Positions 55,923 through 64,000 of a DNA stretch of 64,000 nt are shown one piece after another. Location of the stretch: contig NZ_CP062231.1 of the NCBI RefSeq assembly GCF_024707525.1, forward strand, positions 2,046,001-2,110,000. Direction: 5' to 3'. The first letter of the stretch is position 1; every line of letters begins with the position of its first letter. The stretch is from Rhizobium sp. TH2 (lineage in GTDB: Bacteria; Pseudomonadota; Alphaproteobacteria; Rhizobiales; Rhizobiaceae). Under the pieces are notes generated by a model. The model saw only the letters and a list, made by a program, of their open reading frames with translations. It had not been told where the DNA came from and ran no database searches. The position numbers were made by a program, and so were the translations under genes.

Positions 55923-56930
55923 ATGCAGTCCAACATACCCTCCCTGCGAAGCGCCTTTCACGTCGGCCCGCTGGAAATTCGCAACCGCGTCGCGCTCGCG
56001 CCGATGTCCGGCGTCACCGACCTGCCGTTCCGCCAACTCGCCTGGGAAAGCGGCGCGGGCTATGTCGTCACCGAGATGGTGGCGAGCCGCGAACTGGTCG
56101 GCAACACCGCCGAATCCTGGTCGCGCCTCAAGAATTCCGGCATCGAGCCGCATGTCGTCCAACTCGCCGGCCGCGACCCGTATTATCTTGCGGAAGGCGC
56201 GCGCATCGCCGAAGCCAATGGTGCGTCTATCATCGACATCAATATGGGATGCCCGGCCAAGAAAGTGACCGGCGGCCTGTCCGGCTCGGCGCTGATGCGG
56301 GAGCCGGAACTGGCGCTGTCGCTGATTGCGGCCGCTGTCGCGGCGGTCAAGGTGCCGGTCACTGTCAAGATGCGGCTCGGCTGGGACGAGAATTCCATCA
56401 ACGCCCCGATATTGGCCCGTGAGGCCGAGGCGCTCGGCGCCCAGATGATCACCATCCATGGCCGCACCCGTATGCAGTTCTATGAGGGCAGGGCGGACTG
56501 GGACCGCATCGCCGAGGTCCGGGCCGCGATCAAAGTGCCGCTCGTCGCCAATGGCGATGTCGAGACGCCGGCCGATATCGCCGATATCCTGCGCCGCTCG
56601 GGTGCCGATGCGGTGATGATCGGACGCGGTGCCCAAGGACGCCCCTGGCATCCCGGTGTGCTCGCCGGCATGCGCGAAGCACCGGAACGCAGCGAAATCG
56701 CCGATTTCTTCGAGCGGCACTATCGCATGACGCTTGATTTCTACGGCCCCGAGGGTGGTCTGCGCCATGCGCGAAAGCATGTCGGGTGGTATCTGGAGCG
56801 CCATGCGGAGCTTGTTCCGTCAGGCGTCAAATCCGAGGTCCTGACCTCGCGCGATCCGGAATTCGTCGTCGCGTCCGTCAGGCGTCTCATTCTCGAAGCG
56901 GCGGCTCCCGCCCTGAGCGAGGCGGCATGA
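55923..56930 (+). CDS. dusB: DusB, tRNA-dihydrouridine synthase
   Basis: A 335-residue FMN-dependent tRNA-dihydrouridine synthase. The barrel motifs are visible: [52 protein letters not shown] with the catalytic Cys, [35 protein letters not shown] and [12 protein letters not shown]. It reduces uridine in tRNA D-loops. The ATG at 55923 gives the standard start. Its stop overlaps the ntrB start as ATGA, the well-known arrangement in which dusB (formerly nifR3) leads the ntrBC operon in alphaproteobacteria. Confidence 0.97.
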   Translation: MQSNIPSLRSAFHVGPLEIRNRVALAPMSGVTDLPFRQLAWESGAGYVVTEMVASRELVGNTAESWSRLKNSGIEPHVVQLAGRDPYYLAEGARIAEANGASIIDINMGCPAKKVTGGLSGSALMREPELALSLIAAAVAAVKVPVTVKMRLGWDENSINAPILAREAEALGAQMITIHGRTRMQFYEGRADWDRIAEVRAAIKVPLVANGDVETPADIADILRRSGADAVMIGRGAQGRPWHPGVLAGMREAPERSEIADFFERHYRMTLDFYGPEGGLRHARKHVGWYLERHAELVPSGVKSEVLTSRDPEFVVASVRRLILEAAAPALSEAA

Positions 56931-58063
56931 ACGACGACCAGGGTCGAAAGAAACCGAAGGCCGCGAACGCCGAACTTGCCAATTCGGTGCTCAACGCAAT
57001 ACAGAATGCCGTGATCCTCGTCGATGAGGACGGCTATATCGCGTTTGCCAACTGGGAAGCGGAATCCTTCTTCGGTGCCAGCGCCGCCTATCTCGCGCGC
57101 CACACGATCTATGCCTATATCCCGTTCGGCAGCCCGATGCTGACGCTGATCGACCAGGTCCGCGAGCGCCGCGCGCCGGTCAACGAATACCGGGTGGACC
57201 TGTCCTCGCCACGGCTTGGCGCAGACAAGCTGGTGGATATCTATGTCGCGCCGGTGCTGACCGATCCCGGCTCGGTGGTCGTGGTGTTCCAGGAGCGCTC
57301 GATGGCCGACAAGATCGACCGTCAGCTCACCCATCGCGCGGCCGCACGCTCGGTTACGGGACTGGCCTCGATGCTGGCCCACGAGATCAAGAACCCGCTC
57401 TCCGGCATAAGAGGTGCGGCGCAGCTTCTCGAAACGTCGGTCAACGACGAGGACCGCGCGCTCACCCAGCTGATCTGCGAGGAGACCGATCGCATCGTCT
57501 CTTTGGTCGATCGCATGGAGGTGTTCTCCGACGAGCGGCCCGTGGATCGCGCGCCGATAAACATCCATTCGGTTCTCGATCATGTGAAGGCGATTGCCAA
57601 GGCCGGGTTTGCCCGGAACATCAGGATCAGCGAGAACTACGACCCCTCTCTGCCGGCGGTGCATGCGAACCGGGATCAGCTTGTCCAGGTCTTCCTCAAC
57701 CTGATCAAGAATGCTTCGGAAGCAGTAGCCGACCGGGGCGATGCCGAGATCATCCTGACCACCGCTTACCGTCCGGGCATCCGCATTTCAGTCGCGGGAT
57801 CGCGAGAGAAAATCTCGCTGCCGCTGGAGTTCTGCGTCATCGACAACGGCCCGGGCGTGCCCGACGACCTGGTGCCGCATCTCTTCGATCCGTTCGTGAC
57901 CACCAAGACCAACGGCTCGGGCCTAGGCCTGGCCCTCGTCGCCAAGATCATCGGCGGGCACGGCGGCATCGTCGAATGCGACCGCCAGAACAACAAGACA
58001 ATCTTCCGTGTCCTGATGCCCGTCTCTCCCAACGGGCAGGGCGAGGACCACCATTTTGATTAG
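56927..58063 (+). CDS. ntrB: NtrB, nitrogen regulation histidine kinase
   Basis: A 378-residue cytoplasmic histidine kinase that phosphorylates NtrC under nitrogen limitation and is controlled by PII. An N-terminal PAS domain (residues about 15-125) is followed by the dimerisation domain with the phosphoacceptor His in [19 protein letters not shown], then the ATPase with N box [10 protein letters not shown]1 DNGPGVP and G2 GSGLGLALV. The start at 56927 overlaps the dusB stop by four bases. The frame is open upstream inside dusB, but that part is not PAS-like. ntrC follows nine bases after its stop. Confidence 0.96.
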   Translation: MNDDQGRKKPKAANAELANSVLNAIQNAVILVDEDGYIAFANWEAESFFGASAAYLARHTIYAYIPFGSPMLTLIDQVRERRAPVNEYRVDLSSPRLGADKLVDIYVAPVLTDPGSVVVVFQERSMADKIDRQLTHRAAARSVTGLASMLAHEIKNPLSGIRGAAQLLETSVNDEDRALTQLICEETDRIVSLVDRMEVFSDERPVDRAPINIHSVLDHVKAIAKAGFARNIRISENYDPSLPAVHANRDQLVQVFLNLIKNASEAVADRGDAEIILTTAYRPGIRISVAGSREKISLPLEFCVIDNGPGVPDDLVPHLFDPFVTTKTNGSGLGLALVAKIIGGHGGIVECDRQNNKTIFRVLMPVSPNGQGEDHHFD

Positions 58064-58072
58064 GAACCTTAG

Positions 58073-59527
<1,455 letters not shown>

Positions 59528-59558
59528 CATCAAGGCAAGGTCCGTTGCATTTTCGCCA

Positions 59559-59592
59559 CAATGCGTTGCTCTAAAGCAACGCATTGTTTGCT
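59559..59592 (+). terminator. Probable terminator after ntrC (perfect 12-bp inverted repeat)
   Basis: CAATGCGTTGCT and AGCAACGCATTG at 59559-59570 and 59575-59586 are exact reverse complements with a CTAA loop, followed by TTTGCTT. They lie 31 bases after the ntrC stop and about 120 before ntrY. The T-run is short, so it might also be a regulator site for ntrY. Confidence 0.7.
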
Positions 59593-59706
59593 TGAAGGCG
59601 GCCGATTCCTTTGGCCACGCCCAGCGCGTCTGTGCGGGTGCCTTCGTTTCGATAACGAGACTGGGACGCTGATGCCGCACGCAACCGCGAAACGAATGGA
59701 CGACGT

Positions 59707-61953
59707 ATGACCGAAGCGCAGGAGGAGAGAGGCGGCCGGAATTTTGACCGGCGCGGCATTTCCACGACCACCGGCATTGCCGTGGCCGGCGGCGCGCTGG
59801 TGGCTGCCATCACCACGTTGGTCATCCTGCTCGGGTTCACGCCGATCGAACCCGTCGACCATGTTGTCGTCGCCTCTGTGGTCGTCAACGCGCTGTTCGT
59901 GATCGCGCTCCTGGCGTTGGTCGGCTATGAAATCTACCGGTTGATCAAGGCCCGCACCCGTGGCCGCGCCGCGGCCCGTCTTCATATCCGCATCGTTTCG
60001 CTGTTCTCGATCGTGGCGATCGCGCCGGCGATCCTCGTCGCGGTCATCGCCTCGATCACGCTGAATGCCGGGTTGGACCGCTGGTTCGGCCAACAGACGC
60101 GGCAAATCGTCAATTCCTCGATCAGCGTCGCCCAGGCCTATGTCAAGGAGAATGCCAGCTATCTCCAGGGCCAGACGATTTCCATGGCCAACGATCTTGA
60201 CCGCAACCGCCAGGTCTATGCGCTCGATCCTACGGGGTTCGTGGATCTGATGACACGGCAGGCCAAGGGCAGGGGTATGCTCGGCGCCTTCGTCGTCAAC
60301 AGCGAGGGTGTCGTCCAGATCAAAGCCGATATCGCCACCGAGGCGCCTCTGCCCGATGTGCCGCCCGATGCGCTGAAGGCCGCAGTCTCCGGTCGGCCGA
60401 CCCTCATTCCACCAGGCAGTACCAATCTGGTCGGCGCGATCATCAGTCTCAGCGAGATCGATGGCTTCCTCTACACGATCCGCGCCGTCGATCCGCAGGT
60501 CATGTCGGCGCTGCATCTGATGGAAAACAACGCCGCCGAATACAAGGCGATGGAAGAGGGCAGGGCCACGACCCAGCTCGCCTATGCTATCACCTATCTC
60601 GGCTTTACACTGATCGTGCTGCTGGCTGCGATCTGGGCCGCCATCGCCGTCGCCGATCGCATCGTTCGGCCGATCAGGCTGCTGATCAACGCGGCGGACA
60701 ATGTTGCCGGCGGCAATCTCAACGTCATCGTGCCGGTCCGCGTGGTGGATGGCGACGTCGGTTCGCTGTCGCGCACCTTCAACAAGATGATCTCGGAAAT
60801 CCGCACCCAGCGCGATGAAATCCTTGTGGCCAAGGACGAGGTGGACGATCGCCGTCGCTTCATCGAGGCGGTGTTGTCGGGCGTTACGGCTGCCGTCATC
60901 GGCGTCGACGAAGACCGCACGATCAACATTGCCAATCCCTCGACCGAACTTCTGCTCGGGATAGTGCCCGAGGATCTGACCGGCAAAAAGCTTATCGATG
61001 TCGCACCTGATATTGACGATGTCCTTACGGAAGCCACCTCACGTTACCGTAACGACTTCCGCAAACAGATCAGCATCGTTCACGGTGGCAAGGAGCGGAC
61101 GCTGAGCGTGCAGGTCACGCGCGAGGAATCGCATGCCGGCCACGAGTCCTTCGTCATCACGCTCGACGACGTTACCGATCTCGTCATCGCCCAGCGCTCG
61201 ACCGCCTGGGCCGACGTCGCCCGCCGCATCGCCCATGAGATCAAGAATCCGCTGACCCCGATCACGCTGTCCGCAGAGCGGCTGAAGCGCCGCTACGGCA
61301 AGCAGATCAACGCGGATGACCGGGCCGTCTTCGACCAGTGCACCGACACGATCGTCCGCCAGGTCGAGGATATCGGCCGCATGGTCGACGAATTCTCATC
61401 CTTCGCGCGCATGCCCAAGCCCTCGATGGAGCAGGCCGATCTCCGGAATATCCTGAAGGACACGGTCTTCCTGCGCGAGATGGGCAACAGCCATGTCCGT
61501 TTCATCAAGGAATGGGGTGACGAGCCTCTCGTCGGGGCATTCGATGCCCGCATGCTCGGCCAGGCCTTCTCGAACCTGGTGAAGAATGCCGAGGAAGCCA
61601 TTGAAGCGATTCCCTCCGACGAACGCCGCGACGAGCACAAGATCATGATTCGCGCGCACGTCGATGCCGCCGCCGACCGGGTCATCGTCGACGTGATCGA
61701 CAACGGCAAGGGGTTGCCGCACGAGAACCGTCACCGGATTCTCGAGCCCTACATGACGATGCGGGAGAAGGGCACAGGTCTTGGCCTTCCTATCGTCAAG
61801 AAGATCATCGAGGAGCATGGCGGGCAACTTGAGCTGCACGATGCACCAGCCGATTTCGACAATGGAAATGGAGCTATGATCCGCGTCATCCTGCCACGAA
61901 GAGGGGAGAACGCCGGGGTCGAGAATCTGAAGGTAGAGGCACATGGCGTCTGA
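59707..61953 (+). CDS. ntrY: NtrY, membrane-bound histidine kinase
   Basis: A 748-residue sensor kinase. Three or four N-terminal membrane segments (GIAVAGGALVAAITTLVILLGF, VVVNALFVIALLALVGYEI, IVSLFSIVAIAPAILVAVIA, and one at about residue 300, LGFTLIVLLAAIWAAIAVA) flank a periplasmic sensor. A HAMP domain, a PAS domain and the kinase follow. The His box is [21 protein letters not shown], with N box NLVKNAEEAIEAI, G1 DNGKGLP and G2 GTGLGLPIV. NtrY pairs with NtrX and takes part in nitrogen and redox sensing and envelope control in alphaproteobacteria. Its 3' end overlaps ntrX by 11 bases. Confidence 0.96.
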   Translation: MTEAQEERGGRNFDRRGISTTTGIAVAGGALVAAITTLVILLGFTPIEPVDHVVVASVVVNALFVIALLALVGYEIYRLIKARTRGRAAARLHIRIVSLFSIVAIAPAILVAVIASITLNAGLDRWFGQQTRQIVNSSISVAQAYVKENASYLQGQTISMANDLDRNRQVYALDPTGFVDLMTRQAKGRGMLGAFVVNSEGVVQIKADIATEAPLPDVPPDALKAAVSGRPTLIPPGSTNLVGAIISLSEIDGFLYTIRAVDPQVMSALHLMENNAAEYKAMEEGRATTQLAYAITYLGFTLIVLLAAIWAAIAVADRIVRPIRLLINAADNVAGGNLNVIVPVRVVDGDVGSLSRTFNKMISEIRTQRDEILVAKDEVDDRRRFIEAVLSGVTAAVIGVDEDRTINIANPSTELLLGIVPEDLTGKKLIDVAPDIDDVLTEATSRYRNDFRKQISIVHGGKERTLSVQVTREESHAGHESFVITLDDVTDLVIAQRSTAWADVARRIAHEIKNPLTPITLSAERLKRRYGKQINADDRAVFDQCTDTIVRQVEDIGRMVDEFSSFARMPKPSMEQADLRNILKDTVFLREMGNSHVRFIKEWGDEPLVGAFDARMLGQAFSNLVKNAEEAIEAIPSDERRDEHKIMIRAHVDAAADRVIVDVIDNGKGLPHENRHRILEPYMTMREKGTGLGLPIVKKIIEEHGGQLELHDAPADFDNGNGAMIRVILPRRGENAGVENLKVEAHGV

Positions 61954-63307
61954 TATTCTGGTAGTAGATGACGAAGTTGATATCCGCGAGATCGTCTCGG
62001 GGATCCTTTCCGACGAGGGTCATGAGACCCGCACGGCTCATGACAGCGACAGCGCGCTTGCCGCGATTTCCGATCGCGTGCCGCGGCTGGTCTTCCTTGA
62101 CGTCTGGATGCAGGGCAGCCGGCTGGACGGCTTGGGCCTGCTCGACGAGATCAAGAACCGGCATCCGGAACTGCCGGTGGTGATGATCTCCGGCCACGGC
62201 AATATCGAAATGGCGGTCAATGCCATCCGGCGCGGTGCGTTCGATTTCATTGAGAAGCCGTTCAAGGCCGACCGGCTGATCCTGATCGCCGAGCGTGCGC
62301 TCGAAAATTCCAGCCTCAAGCGCGAGGTCCGAGACCTCAAGCGCCGCACCGGCGATACCGCCGAACTCATCGGTACGTCGGTGGCGGTCTCGCAATTGCG
62401 TCAGACCATCGACAAGGTGGCCCCGACCAACAGCCGCGTGATGATCTTCGGTCCGTCAGGGGCGGGCAAGGAACTGGTCGCGCGCCTCATACATCGCAAG
62501 TCGGCGCGCGCCGAAGGGCCGTTCGTGGCGCTGAATGCCGCCACCATCACGCCGGAGCGCATGGAGATCGCGCTCTTTGGCACCGAGGGTACGCCCGGCC
62601 AGCCGCGCAAGACAGGCGCGCTCGAAGAAGCCCATCGCGGTATCCTCTATCTCGACGAGATCGGCGAAATGCCGCGCGAGACCCAGAACAAGATCCTGCG
62701 CGTGCTGGTCGAACAGCAGTTCGAGCGGGTCGGCGGCTCCAAGCGCGTCAAGGTCGATGTCCGCATCATCTCCTCGACCGCCTATAATCTCGAGAAGATG
62801 ATCCTTGAGAGCCGGTTCCGCGAGGATCTCTATCACCGCCTGTCGGTCGTGCCGGTCAAGGTGCCGCCGCTGTCGGACCGCCGCGAGGATATACCGTTCC
62901 TGGTCGATATCTTCATGCGCCAGATCTGCGACCATGCCGGCATAAAGCCGCGCAAGATCGGCGACGATGCGCTGGCGATCCTCCAGGCACATGACTGGCC
63001 GGGCAACCTGCGCCAGTTGCGCAACAATATCGAGCGTCTGCTGATCCTCGCCCAGTCCGACGGTCCGGACAGCGCCATCAATGCCGACATGCTGCCGGCC
63101 GACGTGCTCGACACCATGCCCAAGGTCTCCTCGACTGGCGACCAGCACATCATGACGCTGCCGCTGCGCGAGGCCCGCGAAATGTTCGAGCGCGATTATC
63201 TCATCGCCCAGATCAACCGTTTCGGCGGCAATATTTCGCGCACCGCGGAATTCGTCGGCATGGAACGCTCGGCACTGCACCGCAAGCTCAAGACCCTCGG
63301 CGTTTGA
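61943..63307 (+). CDS. ntrX: NtrX, response regulator
   Basis: A 454-residue regulator. The receiver domain has the phosphorylated Asp in RLVFLDVWMQGSRLDG and acidic residues VDDEVD near residue 8. The AAA+ domain keeps Walker A FGPSGAGKE and Walker B GILYLDEIGEMP, but the GAFTGA loop that contacts sigma-54 is replaced by a PGQPRKTGALEEAHRG stretch. It is thus unlikely to activate sigma-54 promoters, as in other alphaproteobacterial NtrX. The C-terminal Fis-type helix-turn-helix (NISRTAEFVGMERSALHRKLKTLG) is intact. It is translated with ntrY through an 11-base overlap. Confidence 0.96.
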   Translation: MASDILVVDDEVDIREIVSGILSDEGHETRTAHDSDSALAAISDRVPRLVFLDVWMQGSRLDGLGLLDEIKNRHPELPVVMISGHGNIEMAVNAIRRGAFDFIEKPFKADRLILIAERALENSSLKREVRDLKRRTGDTAELIGTSVAVSQLRQTIDKVAPTNSRVMIFGPSGAGKELVARLIHRKSARAEGPFVALNAATITPERMEIALFGTEGTPGQPRKTGALEEAHRGILYLDEIGEMPRETQNKILRVLVEQQFERVGGSKRVKVDVRIISSTAYNLEKMILESRFREDLYHRLSVVPVKVPPLSDRREDIPFLVDIFMRQICDHAGIKPRKIGDDALAILQAHDWPGNLRQLRNNIERLLILAQSDGPDSAINADMLPADVLDTMPKVSSTGDQHIMTLPLREAREMFERDYLIAQINRFGGNISRTAEFVGMERSALHRKLKTLGV

Positions 63308-63323
63308 TTTTCGGGATTTCAGC

Positions 63324-64000
63324 ATGACCAGAATTGCCTATGTGAACGGCCGCTATGTCAGACACGCGGATGCGAAAGTGCATATCGAGGACCGTGGCTA
63401 TCAATTCGCCGATGGCGTCTATGAGGTATGCGAAGTCCGGCATGGCATGATCGTCGACATGACGCGCCATCTCGACAGGTTGGGCCGCTCGCTCTCCGAA
63501 CTGAGGATCGCCTGGCCGATGCATCGCTCGGCGCTGGTCCGCGTGATCCGCGAGGTACTGAAGCGCAATCGCGTGAAGAACGGCCTCTTCTATATGCAGG
63601 TCACGCGCGGTGTTGCGAAACGCGACCACGTCTTCCCGCATCCCGACACGAAGCCATCCATCGTGGTGACGGCGAAGAGCACCAATCCGGCCATCATTGC
63701 CGCAAAGAATGCCAATGGCATCAAGGCGATAACGGTGCCGGAGAACCGCTGGGACCGGGTCGACATCAAGACGGTCGGCCTGCTTTCCAATGCGCTGGTC
63801 CGCCAGCAGGCCAAGGAAGCAGGCGCCCAGGAAGCGATTTATGTCGATGCGGACGGCACGGTGAAGGAGGGCGCGGCTACCAATGTCTGGATGGTTGACG
63901 AGGGTGGCACCTTGCTGACGCGTCCGGCCGAGCACGGAATCCTGCGGGGCATCACCCGCACCACGTTGATGGACGTCGCCGGCAAGCTCGGCATCACGAT
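63324..64000 (+). CDS. D-amino-acid aminotransferase (3' end outside window)
   Basis: 225 complete codons of a class IV PLP aminotransferase starting MTRIAYVNGRYVRHADAKV, cut by the window end. Typical segments are VHIEDRGYQFADGVYEV near residue 25, FYMQVTRGVAKRDH, the PLP Lys in RVDIKTVGLLSNALVRQQAKEAG and EGAATNVWMVDEGG. This matches D-alanine aminotransferase (Dat) more than branched-chain aminotransferase, though the two are hard to separate. It lies 16 bases after ntrX on the same strand and is probably in one operon with it. In many rhizobia this gene sits between ntrX and hfq. Confidence 0.9.
   Translation, partial: MTRIAYVNGRYVRHADAKVHIEDRGYQFADGVYEVCEVRHGMIVDMTRHLDRLGRSLSELRIAWPMHRSALVRVIREVLKRNRVKNGLFYMQVTRGVAKRDHVFPHPDTKPSIVVTAKSTNPAIIAAKNANGIKAITVPENRWDRVDIKTVGLLSNALVRQQAKEAGAQEAIYVDADGTVKEGAATNVWMVDEGGTLLTRPAEHGILRGITRTTLMDVAGKLGIT

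Overview
The window is a 64 kb stretch of a GC-rich alphaproteobacterial chromosome, most likely Hyphomicrobiales (Rhizobiales) and probably Rhizobiaceae. The main reasons are the gene order kdsA / eno / ftsB-like / pdhA-pdhB-pdhC / SGNH hydrolase / lpdA / glsB-like / lipA / coq10-like / cinA-like / ispDF / dusB-ntrB-ntrC-ntrY-ntrX / D-amino-acid aminotransferase, the fused IspDF, a lipoyl domain on the pyruvate dehydrogenase E1 beta subunit, a type II lumazine synthase behind an FMN riboswitch, and palindromic intergenic elements of the kind common in rhizobia. I cannot name the genus. No tRNA, rRNA, CRISPR array, prophage or insertion sequence was seen. Nearly all genes look like native chromosomal genes.

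Layout. 1-2.3 kb: the end of a short-chain dehydrogenase, a cytochrome P450 and a Coq7-type ubiquinone hydroxylase. 2.5-8.8 kb: the proteostasis block clpP, clpX, a lone cheW-like gene, lon, and the nucleoid protein HU, whose DNA-kinking proline is replaced by valine. 8.8-9.6 kb: ribH on the minus strand behind a full FMN riboswitch. 9.7-20.7 kb: exopolysaccharide genes. These are a Wzz/BY-kinase-like protein with a degenerate Walker A on the plus strand, and a tightly coupled minus-strand operon (glycosyltransferase, flippase, polymerase, pyruvyltransferase, glycosyltransferase, acetyltransferase). A DUF1194 protein and a LuxR regulator lie between them. 21-25.3 kb: a small conserved-looking protein, a secreted sugar dehydrogenase with RTX repeats at both ends, and a NodT-type outer-membrane lipoprotein.

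25.3-37.5 kb is an accessory metabolic region. A LacI regulator diverges from a phytanoyl-CoA-dioxygenase-like gene and a short-chain dehydrogenase. A LysE-family exporter follows. A minus-strand operon then encodes a polyamine-type ABC transporter, an aldehyde dehydrogenase, a cupin and a metallo-beta-lactamase-fold hydrolase, with a LysR regulator behind it. 37.5-38.7 kb holds a twice-frameshifted SEC-C motif gene, a large inverted repeat, and a roughly 360-base hairpin-rich stretch with GNRA-capped stems that looks like a structured RNA. This is the least explained part of the window.

38.7-64 kb is core metabolism: a VOC-family protein, kdsA, a chemoreceptor, enolase, the division protein FtsB/DivIC, the complete pyruvate dehydrogenase complex with lipA (which makes its lipoyl cofactor), a PLP-dependent decarboxylase, ratA/coq10, cinA-type amidase, ispDF, and the nitrogen-control genes dusB-ntrBC and ntrYX. 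The window ends inside a D-amino-acid aminotransferase gene. I found no obvious defence or other multi-gene novel system. The best candidates for something undescribed are the structured intergenic RNA at 38.2-38.57 kb and the small genes around it and at 21.4-21.7 kb.
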